Notes: generated from the letters alone by a model not told the origin. Positions 24,080 through 36,120 are shown, numbered from the stretch's first letter. The stretch: 64,000 nt of DNA from Reticulitermes lucifugus (GCA_026260175.1 JAKCWW010000019.1:62001-126000), one strand, 5' to 3'. Numbers and translations are program-made.

Positions 24080-24950
24080 CACCTTAAATAGGCAGCACAC
24101 CTGATAGCATTTAGTCATATTGGGCGTGGAATTAAAAAATACGTGTGTTATTTATCTCAAAACTAGGTGGATTTTAGTGGTAAGCTTCATGCTCTAAATT
24201 TTAGCTCCAGTACCCATTGCATAGATAGTTGTGTTAATCCCAGGGCTGACGCAGACGCAATGGCAAAGAGAAAAATTCCAGTGAGGCAAGGAAAGGCGCA
24301 AAGAAAGTATCTGGAAAAAAGTTTGCTAGATATATTCTCCCACTCGTTAAAATAAGAGTAGTTACAGAGAAACACGTATAGAATATTCACCACTGTAGAA
24401 GAGTAGTCGTGGTTTCTCTTTGAATATTGCCGTTCCACTCCCCCGATTAAATTCTGTTGAAAATCCCAGTCCAGTGTTCCCTTGTCATAACATCTCTCAA
24501 ATCGCAATACAAGATAGCACAGATCAAGTATGACTCTACAAATGATGCTTTACTTTTTCCTTTGATCCCGAATGCTGTTCTATACGTGTGAAGAGGCTGG
24601 ATGTACTACTTGAGGATATAATATGGGAAGATCATTAAATCTACCGCCAAAGAAACACGATGTTTCGCCGCTTTATTCATGATTCTATGCAAAAGTGTTG
24701 TAAGTAATAAAGTGTTTATAGGATAAATGTGTAGTATATATATGTTATATGCAGTCCATGTATGTAGTCTCTACAGTCTACAATACCAAGCAAAACTTAC
24801 AGGCCTATTCAATACACAAAATCGCAGGACAGCCACATTAACCGACATGGTTCTCTATTTATTTACGATTTATTTAATGACGTTTTCAATATGTCGAATA
24901 ATACGGCGTCAACTGCTAAGTGATTAGCAAACAATGAATTACGAAATGTG
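24080..24950. other. Anonymous DNA
   Basis: Nothing could be supported. Overlapping short frames on both strands at 24167-24507 are chance frames. Confidence 0.4.
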
Positions 24951-24952
24951 AA

Positions 24953-25060
24953 AGGAAGCGATTGTGGATTAATTCAAAACACTAGCCCGGCATTTCCATG
25001 AAGGCACTCAGTAAAACCACGATAAATCTATGTAGCCGGTCCCAGATCCTCCCGTCTTCA
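24953..25060 (-). repeat. Dispersed repeat family F copy
   Basis: aaggaagcgattgtggatta, cactagcccggcatttccat and gaaggcactcagtaaaacca match the family order seen at 10553 and 45092. Confidence 0.5.
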
Positions 25061-25849
25061 GTGTTTGAACATTACACGCGTGACAAAACATTAGTCAAAA
25101 GTTTAAATAATATATTACAAACGAAAGACTTTATCTTATCCACAAGTTTCAGAAATGTTCCTGCTGTGATTCTTAATACACTACGTCAAGAATTATAAAA
25201 GGTAGAGATTTAAAACCATCTTCCACAAAACTGAAGAAGAAAAATATCAGAGACAGAAACATAAAATAATCTCAATATTCGTTTCCTCCACTTTGAACCT
25301 CTGCACACAGACAGAACCCTTATTAGTTATTTTAACATTTCTACCTCATTCTAGTTTTCATTTTCCGAAACGATTCAAGCACAACAGACATTCCTTTAAC
25401 TGTAAAATATAGAGGAGCATTAGGTGTCGACTTTCTTGTAACAGAAGAAGTCAGCAAGTAGGCAGTTGCTTTCAGTTTTTGTTGTTTTGTGTTTAGTAAA
25501 GTTTTGAAGCATATAATTGTAAATACCACGCGATTTAACCTTCTGAACTTCTATTTTTTACAAAAGGTACTTTGATTTTACGTGTTTTACGCGATTCTCA
25601 AAATAAACGGCCATTATTTCCTTAATAGAAATGACATGCGTGCCAGATGACACATGTGACACAGGTCTAATGGTTAGTCCTTGCTCGTATTCATGAAGTA
25701 CCACATGTCAATATCGCTTCGCAAAACGTCTGTCGGAACTGAGGTACTCGTCTGCGGGAACTTCAGACTTCGTTCTTTATGTTCACCTGAGCTTAACTTA
25801 CCACTGGGAAAAAAATATAAAATATATTTCAAGAATAATAAGTGGAGCT

Positions 25850-26094
25850 GATCCCGAGGGCCGTGCTGTTTAAGGCATAGTTATTCGGCCGCTGGATTAA
25901 TGGGGCTCGAACACCGCTGGGAACATCGGTGTTCGTCTCGTTTTTTTTGTGTGTGTTGAATAGTAGAGGCCTCTGCGACGAGCTGTTTACTCCTTTAGAG
26001 GAGTCGTACCGGTGTGTGCGTAATTGTGTACGATCTAGAAACCTCAACAATGAAACTGCCTAGTCCCGATTTGGGCTGTTGCACCACAGAAAGG
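25850..26094 (+). mobile_element. SINE family C copy
   Basis: Head gatcccgagggccgtgctgt-ttaaggc, B-box-like gggctcgaacacc at 25904-25916, body with ctctgcgacgagctg and a tail gttgcaccacagaaaggagg. Same order as the 964 and inverted 30774 copies. Confidence 0.8.
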
Positions 26095-26825
26095 AGGAAA
26101 TTTGGAATGGAACGTAAACTGATATCAAATAATAAATTCTTTTAAAGCCACGTCATAATTTACAGTACTCTTGCTCCAGATTGTTGACGTCTCATTTTCC
26201 ACTCCAACTTCAGATATTGAACACCTGAAATGATGGCTAGAGCTTAGCACATTTGTATTAAACGACACTGGTACATATTCCACATTTGTTTTCGGACAAG
26301 CTTTCCATTAATTTGCGGTACTTATAGTACAGTAATAGTAGAACGATTACGTAAATTGTAATTACATAAGCAAAGGGACAAGCAAACCCCAATTTCAATT
26401 ATTCGAAACGGCAGAATACGAGTAATGGTATCTAGAATTAGATATGTAACATTTGAAATTAAAAAGAACACCACGTTTTCTTTTAGAGTAAAGCTTTACT
26501 CGTATTTTGTAATATTTAAATCCTGAAATAAATTTCTAAATATACACACTATTTAAAGAAATTATAGGAAAAAGCTTGGAATGAAGCCGAGGAAAGCCTC
26601 GTCCTTGTTTTGGAGGCACAGCTCCAGTATTTCTTTAACTTTCGCCAAGAGACTGTGACAAGAGGTTAGCATCACATCGTGGCACATTTCTTTGCAAGAA
26701 AAACGCCCCCAATACCACATTATATCATAAAATGTGGCTACATATTCTACCACTTTTATGGTAATCTTCAGGCCACTTGTGCACATAAAACAAAAAATTA
26801 CATATGCAAAGGGATGTCTAAGATA

Positions 26826-26998
26826 AAAAAGTCCCCAGTACCCTTTGGATCGGAGGCTTGGAGGGCCCCAGATCTGGTTTGGAAACAGTGGCCACTAGAA
26901 AAACATTTGTCCCACCGGAATTCAAACACCGAATCTCCCGTCGTCCTGTCCGAAGCCTAGACAGCAGACAGTACACCGACTGAATCATCCGGCTGACA
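26826..26998 (-). mobile_element. SINE family A, degraded copy
   Basis: ccagtaccctttggatcgg, gggccccagatctggttt and an eroded tRNA-like head near 26940-26998 follow the family order on the minus strand. Confidence 0.6.
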
Positions 26999-27179
26999 CC
27001 CTGCATGTAAACCAGCGTCATCTTTAAACAAATCAAATGAATGAAAGTCGTCTGCTCTAACACGTATTCACAATGGCAAAAATAACCTAATGAATTTTCC
27101 ATGAATACAAAGTGTTCAGCAACAACCCTTTCCCCCTTCCCCACGTCCCCAGATGTTTAATGTATGGAGCACCTTAAAC

Positions 27180-27650
27180 AGTGACACGTCAATGTTGTGC
27201 TCTCACTTACGCCACATTTAAAATTTTAAATGCGATCCATTTCGAAACGTGTATTAATTTATGGATCTACCCCAGCCAGCCCTGCGTGTTATCCGTTAAA
27301 AGCACTGAAGGCCGATATCTCATAGGACAATAAGAGTCAGTCATATGCATTAGCTAGTAACGATGTTGTGTCTGCATTAATCTGAATTTAAATACGTGAT
27401 GCGCGGGCTTCTCTAATGGTTGCATATTATGTTTGGAGCCTGTGACGTGTGAAATGCAATAAGAGGTGAAGCCATTAGCCAGCCGATCAAGCTACAGGCG
27501 CCCGCATCGCACCACCTGACTCATTCAAGTGAGAGCACGAATTGACGTCCGTTACTACATTTTAGGCCGCGCAAAAGCTCAGGGATTCAGCCGCCTGCTG
27601 CTTACCACAGAGACCCTGTTTCAGTGCCACGGCTGTTAACATGAGATTTA
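27180..27650. other. Moderately GC-rich non-repetitive block
   Basis: No repeat phrase from elsewhere in the window recurs here, and composition is more balanced than in the surroundings. There are several TAAT homeodomain-like cores and E-box-like cacctg. No open frame looks coding. It could be a conserved regulatory element lying a few kb upstream of the candidate first exon at 31.6 kb; this is inference only. Confidence 0.25.
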
Positions 27651-28359
27651 TGAAGAAAAGAGTGGAACTGAAATAGGCTTTTCTCCGAGCACAACGATAG
27701 TTCCCTGCCAATTAGCATTCCACAATTGCTGCATACTTACCTGTCATCAGGACGCAGCACAATGGGCCACAGAACCAAGGGAGGCCCTCCCACGTCACTG
27801 CTCAAAATTAGCTACTAGACTACTTTGCCTGTGACTATAATAACAACTGTCCTAACAAATGTGGTTCTGTAGCGAGTAAATGTTCGGAGAAACCCGCTGC
27901 CTCCACTTTCCAGGTAATATATTTTGATGTTCCAAATTAAAACTCTGTCTGTTGTAAAAATTATATACTGCGACCGAGTTGAAGAAGTTCTTTGCTACGG
28001 TCCGAGGAAATGCTTTGCTACGGTATTTATTTTTCTCATTTGTTGATACCAAAATTTGAGTATATACAAAGATGCATTTCCTAACATCTAAAAGCGCGAT
28101 TAAAATTTGATGGAATACAAATTTATTGTAATTACCCCCTTTATTTACTTGCAATATCATTGAATGGTTTAAGAACAAGCATTGGTGGTGGTGTTGGTGG
28201 TGGTTCTAGCGTTAGTAGTCATAGTAGAAGTAATAGTAGTAGTACCAGTAATACCAATAATGATAGTGGCAAAGACGTAGTATTATTAGTAGCAACAATA
28301 CGAGGCCTGCTTTTTTACTGTAGCAAAGGACACTCCTTTCTCTGGCCTCAAATGGGCCT

Positions 28360-28490
28360 CTTATATCAGCCGGTTATGACAGTCGTAAATAGGTATGGAG
28401 CACTGGTGAAATGACACCGATGGAAACAACAGAAGTATTCAGGGTGAATACTTTTCCAGCGCCACTTTGTCAAGCATAAATTAAATAAAT
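28360..28490 (-). repeat. Dispersed repeat family D copy
   Basis: aataggtatggagcactggt, gaaatgacaccgatgg and tccagcgccactttgtcaag match the family D block order. Confidence 0.5.
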
Positions 28491-28499
28491 GATCAAAAT

Positions 28500-30115
28500 G
28501 TTTTTTTTCATTCTCAAATACATGTTTCCTTGGATGTGTCTGCTAACACCAGGTATTACCAGTATATATCCATTATATTTACTGACTAATCTCTTATTAT
28601 TTTTCTTGAGCTACTCGTGTTTATTTTATTCTAATCTATTATTATTTAACAAAATAACGTATTTGTGTTTGCAGTGCTTCTCCCTCCTCTTCTAAACTTT
28701 GCACAAGCTTTTTACTTGGTTCTGCCATCTGCATTTCTTCTCCTTAAAATTTGTCTGGGTTTTTCATTCCTGTAATCTTGGAACATCTATTTATTTTCTT
28801 ATACGCTATTCATTCATTTCTGTTTAACTGTATATTGTTCAAAAATTTTTCCTTCATATCGCCAGAAACCGCCTATTGAATGCATGGAAATGGAACCTGA
28901 CTTTGAGCGGGTAGAAGCCGTTGAATAACCTCCTGATATTTTAGCTCGCAGAAGATAACCAATAATACTTCTAAGACGAGGCAGTCGCCAGACGTTGTGG
29001 CAGCGTAGGATCTTCGGCTATTTGTCATCATTTAGTGCATGTATATTAAACATGGCATGGTCAGCTCCCATGGTCCTTTGAACTCGTGTGACAATAGGCA
29101 AGAACAACAGGGTTGCTTTTCTGTGCAGTGAGTCAGCGAAACAAGAAAGGAGGTACAACATAAATCACCGGTTGAATCCTCTCTATAGTTGCAGTCAATG
29201 TCGGTCGGTATTCGTGTGAAGACAGCGCCACTTGCCTATCTCTGCAGTCCTCGTATACAGATTTGTAGCCTGACCTTCCTTGTGAAGAGCGGGTGGTCTT
29301 GGCGTCATAGAAAATAATACAACCGTTAGGAATCGGACGATACGAAGTGTCAAATTTTATTCTCCTATGTCGAAATGTTAATTATATATATGTATACACG
29401 AATTTTGATTTAATGCACAAAAAATTAAAGTAATGTATGACTCTATAATCACCTATATACTCACATGTCACAATTTAGATTTTCGCTGAAATTATAAGGA
29501 AATTATGGAATTGGTTAATGTCAGCTGTGGCCAAATTGAATGTTTTAAAGCACAGTGCTGAATATGTATAGTATATGCTCTACTATTAAAACGGACTTCC
29601 GTTTTGACAATTCATGTTTTTATTTGTTTCGTATAATTACCACCACAACGTCTACATGTCTAAGCAACACCAACCAGTTGTTCTTTAATATGGAGAAGCG
29701 ATATGACAGATTTGAGGTTCTCACAGAATTGAAATTGAAGATTAAATCCTTCTAGGATATTACTCTGCTTAGATTGTTAAGTACTTACCGAGGTTTCGAA
29801 ATATCTTAACGCACTAAGTTCCTGTGGCGAATGTTGCAACTATTGACCAGTTTACACGGCATAACATTTCAGAAGAGTTAAGTCAAAGCTAGGCAGTGTT
29901 TGTGTGTAAGGAAAGGTAGGAAATACATTTTAACGTCTCATATAAACAAGGTTTATCCCACTGTTCCTGTGCGTTCATCACTCCAGGTCTTAATGACAGC
30001 AGAGTCAGAGATTTTGAGAACTGTCAAAACAAACATAACGCATATAGGCCTACTAAATTTTATGCCTACATACGTAGAACGGCCTTTATCTCTTTGAAGA
30101 CTTAAGGTAATCGAC
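28500..30115. other. Anonymous AT-rich DNA
   Basis: No supported gene or repeat was recognised. Confidence 0.45.
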
Positions 30116-30119
30116 ATTA

Positions 30120-30300
30120 CTTACAAGGAATCAGTTTGCAACTGAAAGTGAGCTCACAGAGCTTCCATTAGGAAGAAAAAGAGTGAATGTTGTTTACGAA
30201 ACTGACTATATTTTTTAAAGTTTTATGAAATACGTAAATAAACTGTTAGGGCAAAATGCAGATTTTCTAATTTTAAACCTAGTGGCAAATAAAATAAACA
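30120..30300 (+). repeat. R1 dispersed repeat, copy 5
   Basis: Blocks atcagtttgcaact, aaatacgtaaataaactgtt, gggcaaaatgcagattttct and cctagtggcaaat match R1 in order. Confidence 0.5.
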
Positions 30301-30594
30301 CTATGTCTTAAATGTTTAAATAAAAATATTTTCACATTTCAGAAAACGAAAACCTGGGGAGCATTTCTTCCTTAATATGCAAAACAAAGTATAAAAGGAC
30401 AAGCTTATGAACACGCGAATGTATTCCTAGTTGTAACAACGTGTAGTCCCATCGGTGGTGTCACAACCAGAATTACATAATCTGAGTTAATACTGCCTTA
30501 TGTCTTCTGCAATATGTTAATGGCATGCCTTTATACAACGTACAGGAAAGACTTAGTTCTTTAATATTTAGGGGTCAGAAAAGTCATGCATTTC

Positions 30595-30700
30595 ATAAAG
30601 CTGGCTGTGAGGCCGTCGACTGGATTCATCTGGCTTAGGATAGGGACTAGTGGCGGGCTCTTCTGAATACGAGAGTGAAATGTCCGTTCAAAAAGAGGCA
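30595..30700 (+). mobile_element. LINE 3'-end relic
   Basis: The plus frame reads K-A-G-C-E-A-V-D-W-I-H-L-A then D-R-D-x-W-R-A-L-L, the conserved C-terminal block of the LINE family listed at 205 and 43235. Confidence 0.7.
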
Positions 30701-30756
30701 GGATGTTTTTTGAATTCTGCTTGACCAGTGGCTAATCTATGAATGTAAAACATATC

Positions 30757-31026
30757 TACTTCTTCTTCTTCTTCTTGTAATGGCTCGACAGCTGTAGTGG
30801 GCCTAGGCCTCCTTATTGTCGAGGCTTCGCGATCACACACGACACACCACACTCGGTAGGACTCTTCTGGGCGAGAGATCAGCCCGACGTATTAACCTCT
30901 ACCTGACAAAACACAACACCCACAAGAGACAGACATGCATGCCTCTGGCGGGATCCGAACCCGCAATCGCAGCAGGCGAACGACCGCAAACCCACGCCTT
31001 AAACCGCGCGGCCACTGGGATCGGCA
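30757..31026 (-). mobile_element. SINE family C, best-preserved copy
   Basis: On the minus strand: gatcccagtggccgcgcggt then ttaaggcgtgggtttgcgg (tRNA-Leu-like A-box region), perfect B box gggttcggatcccg near 30949-30962, a ~150-bp body, and an (AAG)n tail visible as (ttc)n at 30757-30777. Total about 250 bp plus tail. It serves as the reference copy for the family. Confidence 0.88.
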
Positions 31027-31399
31027 AGCCATAGCTACTACGTCTATTAAAAATTAAAAAAAAATTATTACTGAATTCCATATTTGCTAATTAGCCCAAT
31101 AGTTTCCATCACAGAATTCTGAGAAAAGAATTCCAGGCAATGCTGTATATTTACATGAATTGTCCTGTTTCCAGTATCCAGTTTAACGGTTGAGTTCTTA
31201 CCACTGCTTTTCGTATTCAAGATATCCATGTTTCGAAACTCGGCGTGGGGCTATTTCCACTGAAGTTTGTCGTGATTTTTCTCAGCCTACGCAAGTTTCT
31301 GAACAATATCTCGAATTAAACAACGACAGCTTCAGTCTACATCATTTCTAATTTATTGTTCATGAACAGTTTTTCATTCGACGCCGAAAGAACTGAGAT

Positions 31400-31475
31400 A
31401 CTGCCGGTGTCATTAAACAAGATAATTTCATTTTCTAAAGCTTTATATTTTATTGTGTGTTCAGAGTGGCAGCGA
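31400..31475 (+). promoter_or_regulatory. Candidate promoter upstream of a CpG-rich leader
   Basis: A TATA-like tatatttt at 31444-31451 sits just before an abrupt switch to a CpG-rich sequence at about 31465. A start site near 31475 would be the usual distance downstream. No initiator or downstream element is clear, so this is a weak call that depends on the first-exon call. Confidence 0.25.
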
Positions 31476-31654
31476 GTGCGACCGGCAGCAGGAGGCTGGG
31501 CGCAAATCTCCCACCGCTGCGAGAGGAAGAGGTCGCCGGCGCCGCTTGTTTCCCTCGAGACTCGAACACACAAGCGGGCAAGACGCTGAGCCTCGGGGCT
31601 AGCCTCGTGGCGGGGTCGGGGAGGGATCCCACCTGCGCCGAAGCCTTCTGGAAA

Positions 31655-31667
31655 ATGCCACACAAAG
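31655..31667 (+). CDS. Candidate first coding exon, M-P-H-K-G/, phase-1 donor
   Basis: Seen: ATG CCA CAC AAA G is followed directly by a consensus donor GTGAGT at 31668-31673. The ATG is preceded by aaa. The roughly 190 bases before it (31465-31654) are CpG-rich, unlike anything else in the window, and hold no ATG in any frame, as a spliced gene's 5' leader would. The intron would be phase 1, splitting a G-codon. Known: paired-domain (Pax) proteins often start with a very short first exon ending in a phase-1 glycine; Pox meso-like proteins begin M-P-H-T-G-Q-A-G-V-N-Q-L-G-G. Inferred: this may be exon 1 of a Pax1/9- or Pax2/5/8-type gene. Four codons cannot prove identity. No second exon was found in the remaining 32 kb, so the intron would be long or the call wrong. 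Confidence 0.35.
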
Positions 31668-31673
31668 GTGAGT

Positions 31674-33045
31674 CCGACAACAGCTCTTGACACTAGGCAT
31701 AATAGGCGTGGAGCCTGACGTCCACGTCCTCCCCAATACCTCAAACAGTGTACTGCTGTAACACAAAAATACTTAAATCTTCCAGTCATATCTGGAAGAC
31801 ACAAAAATTAAAGGCGTGTGAATGTATAACTTTATTTATTCTTTTATATAAATACGGAACGTGGTCTGTCGCCTTTTGCAAGCGTATAAAATGAATTTAT
31901 AGGGAAATTATGCGAGAATGAAAACTAAATATATTGGAATATTAGGTTCTGAGGTCGATTGTTCGATCTAGGTCACATGAAGACGCAGCAGCTACCAAAT
32001 ATTAGGCCTAAGTAATGAAAAGGTCAACCATATTTAACACACTGGTTTCTATACGTACGAATTACTACACCAACAATAACTTTGAATTTTACCCACACAG
32101 TATGTTCATCCGTTTCGTATTATTCTCACGATAATTACGGAAAATTTTACAATATAACGTTAATCATTGGGACACGGTGTATTACGTAACAGGTATTTTC
32201 TGATTTTTAAACATAATTACAACTTTTCGATAAACTTTATCAACACGTTTGAATATAAAGGTTCATATCAATCCTTTCAGCAATTCGCTATATTTCACAT
32301 ACAGACAGACAGGAAGAAGAATATAGCGAAGTTGTGGGTCTGCTTTTGCAACATTTCGTTGCAAATGCTCCAGAAAGCTATCTTTGTCAAAAGAGAAAAT
32401 GATGACAGAATTGAAGTTTGCAGTTGCTGGAATATGCTTTCTCTTTCAGCCATTCAGCTACGAAATTACGAACTCTATAATTGTTAGAAACTACATCGCC
32501 CGCAATTTGTAACCACGTTTTGAATGGAATAACATAAAAACATGCATCGCTGAGTTAAACTGTTCATTTCATCTGCAGTAACAATGTTTCGTGAGTTGAC
32601 ATCCGCTTCCACAACTCACGCGATGAAAATCTAATTACTTCTAAATTAGCTGTTACATAAACTGCCTGACTACAATCGCATTGGAACCATTCTAACGTTG
32701 ATAACTTCTGAAAACAACACATACGTGTGCTGTGATTCGAATACATTGCAGTTAATAGAAAGGTTTACGTAATAGAAGCGTTAGGAATATAATAGATATC
32801 TGTGCTTAAAAAATTACGTTTTATGCCGTATCAGTTTTATTGACCTGCCATTGCCCGTATGGATTTGTTTTGCTGGAGGATGGATGTATCACTGAAACAC
32901 TAATCATGTACAACAGCTATAATACAATACAGAACGTCTCATTTTTAATGTTCGAATCCATAGCCCTACTCTTTTATGTAACTGACGTTCCTTATGCTGA
33001 AATCTATGTTTGTTCCTGTGCACACCATAAAAACATATTGGGGAG
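31674..33045. other. Anonymous AT-rich DNA (intron if the exon call holds)
   Basis: Nothing could be supported. The open frame at 32167-32487 lacks any recognisable domain. Confidence 0.4.
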
Positions 33046-33049
33046 TGGA

Positions 33050-33292
33050 GACGTGGCTCCATAAATTCTCAACCACGGCACTAAATGATATTCACCTTTA
33101 TTCCTCGACCGTTAAATCCCCGGGAAAGGAGTGCTCTATACCCCTTCATTATGAGTCAGGGTTGGCCCCAGAGCCGCTCTGGATACTTTGGAGAAGAGAC
33201 AAACTTCTTGCCAGTGAAGGGAATCGAAAGACAATTTTTGTTCTCCAGCTCGTAGCCTAGTCTCCGTACTTACTGAGCCATCCCGCCCCTTT
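33050..33292 (-). mobile_element. SINE family A copy
   Basis: Head complement gggcgggatggctcagtaag near 33292, then blocks agcggctctggggccaaccc, tccccgggatttaacggtcg and tagtgccgtggttgagaatt on the minus strand. All family landmarks are in order. Confidence 0.8.
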
Positions 33293-33317
33293 CCAGTTCA
33301 CGGATCCCTTTGGAAAG

Positions 33318-33600
33318 TAACTGTGCAGCGAAGTCCTTTGAGCAACTCAGCTAGTCAAGTAATTCTCATCCTTTAATGGAAGGCCAATGTCTATCAACTT
33401 CTTTAAAGGACTTTAAGACTGGACCCTACCCTGTGCCAGTTGAACCCTGTCCACACCCTCTCATCCTCTTTCTTTGAGATTCTTAATAATGCTGTCCTGC
33501 CATCTACTTTTAGATTTATCATTGTTCCCTCCCCTATAAGTTTTGCGATAAAACTCCAGGCAGATTTGTCATTTTTGGGCAGTATTTAATTCATCTTAAA
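33318..33600 (-). mobile_element. LINE 3' fragment, extends into the coding tail
   Basis: The ctagtcaagtaattctcatc phrase is followed by the complements of the RWRAL block. The ttaataatgctgtcctgcca-tctacttttagattt stretch encodes, on the minus strand, the -RRWQDSI- region. Rearranged and frame-broken. Confidence 0.55.
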
Positions 33601-33618
33601 TTGATCCATACGGTTGCG

Positions 33619-34453
33619 ATAATAATAATAATAATATAGAAAAACACCGTCGATCACAATTAAGAACTTTTATTATATAGGAACATATATGAGAAGCTTT
33701 TGCTTACAACACGTTTCGGCCGAAATGGGCCATCGTCGAGTAATACTTAATATCCAAATAGAGTAAGAAGAATTACCGCACTATAAGTTGTTTTTATTTA
33801 AAGAGGCCTTAGTTTACAATTAAACATGTTATATTGAAAGGTAATTTAGGGTGTATATAAATACGCTATATTGCAGATTTTGATGGAAAATAGATAAGGG
33901 AAATATTTCTCTGAGAAATCTGTAGAATTTAAACCGTTTTATTCAAGGTAAGTGCAGATAGAAGAAGAGTGTATTGGAGGAGGCTTAGGTTTTATAGGTC
34001 TTGAAAGGAGAAAAGTGAAGGCTCTTTATTTGTAAAGAGTTTTTAGATAAAAGACATGGTAAGTGCTCACTGGATGTAGATTATATTTTGCAGGAAGCTG
34101 GGTGTATGTATGCATTGTTAGTTTTATATATTCCAGTTTAAAGTAAATGATCTGATTAGCTAGGAAGTTTATCTTGGAGTGAGGTTTGCTCTGAGAAAAA
34201 TTTCCCTTAACTACTTTCCATCAAAGACTGGAATACAACCGATATCTATATACATCCTAAATTACCCTTCATTATAATATGGTTAAATGTTAACTCAGGT
34301 CTCAATAAATACAAACAACTTAAGGTGCAATAATACTTAATATACTTGGTTATTATGTATTACCTGAAGATGACCCAAAAGTTTCTAATATATAGGCTAT
34401 AATAAACGTTCTTGATTGTGGTCGATGGTGTTTGTTTTCTATATTATTATTAG
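33619..34453. mobile_element. 835-bp element built of two ~265-300-bp inverted arms
   Basis: Left arm 33619-33915 and right arm 34188-34453 are inverted copies with roughly a quarter of positions changed. Paired landmarks: aatatagaaaaacaccgtcg with the complement ending at 34445; gtaatttagggtgtatata (33841) with the complement near 34250-34265; gatggaaaatagataaggga (33881) with the complement near 34200-34225. Both outer ends run into (TAA)n/(TTA)n. The left arm carries a hammerhead-core-like hairpin on the minus strand. There is no coding frame. Candidate Penelope-like derivative or foldback transposon. Confidence 0.75.
33712..33740 (-). ncRNA. Hammerhead-core-like hairpin (candidate, degenerate)
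   Basis: On the minus strand: tcgacga, stem ggcc/ggcc around a 6-nt loop, then gaaac. Two changes from the CUGANGA core. The equivalent place in the right arm (34371-34385, ctgaagatgaccc) keeps ctgaaga exactly but has lost gaaac. Confidence 0.3.
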
Positions 34454-34494
34454 CATTTAATTCAGAATATTTCGTTCACTGGTTTTGTGGAATA

Positions 34495-34680
34495 TAATCC
34501 TTTGAGACGAGCTGATATCCACTCGAATGGTCAAGAAATTCCCAGCCTTATATGAAAATTGAAAATGGTGTTCGCATCCTGAAAACGGAGTGGATCGCAC
34601 TCTCTCGTAAAGTGACAGTCATTTTTACCTTGACTTTTCTCACATCCATCCGCGTACCTATTTACCTCTTAAAATATTAA
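34495..34680 (-). mobile_element. LINE 3'-end fragment
   Basis: ctttgagacgagctg, aatggtcaagaaattccca and tatatgaaaattgaaaatgg follow the minus-strand LINE 3' consensus in order. Confidence 0.6.
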
Positions 34681-34777
34681 ATTCGTCTGCATTACATATA
34701 ATATAAATTTAGTTCGTACTTCACACAAAAAACTCCGTCTCCATTTCAAAAACAGGCCTTTGAATGCTCTTTAGATA

Positions 34778-34882
34778 AGCAGTCACCACTTGTGAGAGTC
34801 ATACGAAACCACACACTGTGTGAGCAAACCACAGACTTTTAAACTTGAAATAGGTGGTACATATAGTAACCATTTTACTCTA
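34778..34882 (+). repeat. R1 dispersed repeat, copy 6
   Basis: gcagtcaccacttgtgagag, cacacactgtgtgagcaaac and ggtggtacatatagtaacca are the R1 landmarks in order. Confidence 0.65.
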
Positions 34883-34889
34883 ATGGTTT

Positions 34890-36120
34890 ACAACCGATCA
34901 TTACATAACCATTTGATCCTTAACTACACACCTTCTACAGTTGAAGCGCAACTGTTAAATGACCTAGGTACCAATAAAGTAAGCAATACATGCATTACTC
35001 AAACAAATGCCTGTCACGCGCCTAGCGAGAAGCCTGTTACGTCAAAGTAACAATATACGTAACCATATTGTGGTTACTATGCGCAGGGCGAGGATGGAGG
35101 AAGTAAAGGAATTCAATCCTATAGGGTACCGTAACATCGACGGTTTTGAAATATGATACATTTTACAATCCTTGTTCGCCCTCTTTCTCCCCTTTTATCC
35201 ATCATTTTCCACAGAACGTAACAAGGAAAAAAGGAAATAAAAGGAAGACATTCTTGTGCCTCACTCTCTCTTTGTCTCCTCCTATTCGACTTACAGAGAA
35301 CAAAAGACGAACCTTCATCGTGTGTGACAAGAGTCAGATCGGCCGTCTGCGGGCTGGATGCTGACTGCATGTAGCTTGCTTTGCCTCCCTTCAGTGGAAG
35401 TTAAATCGTCCACATGAGGGGAGGCACTGCCGAATCCCAGCCTGACTGACTCAGAAACCAAGCGAACTGCAAAATCAGGACGCCCTGGCAGTGATCGAAA
35501 TCGTACCGTAGCGCTGACAGACAGGAATGGCTGAGTTCAAACTGTCACCTCCACGACCACTCATTCGAAAAAGTGTAGGAGGCCTTGTCAAGGTAGGGAG
35601 GGCGCTGTCAGTTTCTGCCTGACACAGGCACGCCACGACAGCGACAGAGGAGTGCCTTTTACATTTAACACTTTCGATTCATGAAAAACTCCACTGAAGT
35701 AGGCCAACAAAATATGTTCCCGTCATATTATATGTTACAGATAATTAAGATTATATTTGACGCCTCCGTCTTCAGGGTAGAAAATATTCTACCAGATTAG
35801 TCACGGCCGAGAGAATCTCAAATCTCCCACTAGAAATAATTTTCCTGCAGTATCTATAGGACTGTGCCTAGTAGGGTTTAGTCACGTTTATTTAGATTCG
35901 AAATACCTCTAATGTAGATTAAGCCTTCTGGGCTGTTACGCAGAGTCGAGTGGTGCATATTTACGGGTGTTTTGAAGGATTGTAAGAACCCAAAAGACTT
36001 GAATCTTCAGCAACACCGCTGTGAGAACATCAAATCTCGTATCACTGCTATAGTAGCAACCGAATTCTTTATCAGAAATCAAAGAAAAATTTGTTTCCAT
36101 TCACACAATTTTTATTCACT
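34890..36120. other. Anonymous DNA, moderately GC-rich at 35380-35650
   Basis: Overlapping frames on both strands at 35119-35370 show no domain. The 35380-35650 part may be an old repeat but has no second copy here. Confidence 0.4.

Noticed and set aside
31337-31804. 155-codon minus-strand frame over the CpG-rich leader
   Set aside because: GC-rich sequence lacks stops by chance. No domain; the plus-strand ATG-free leader with donor is the better explanation.
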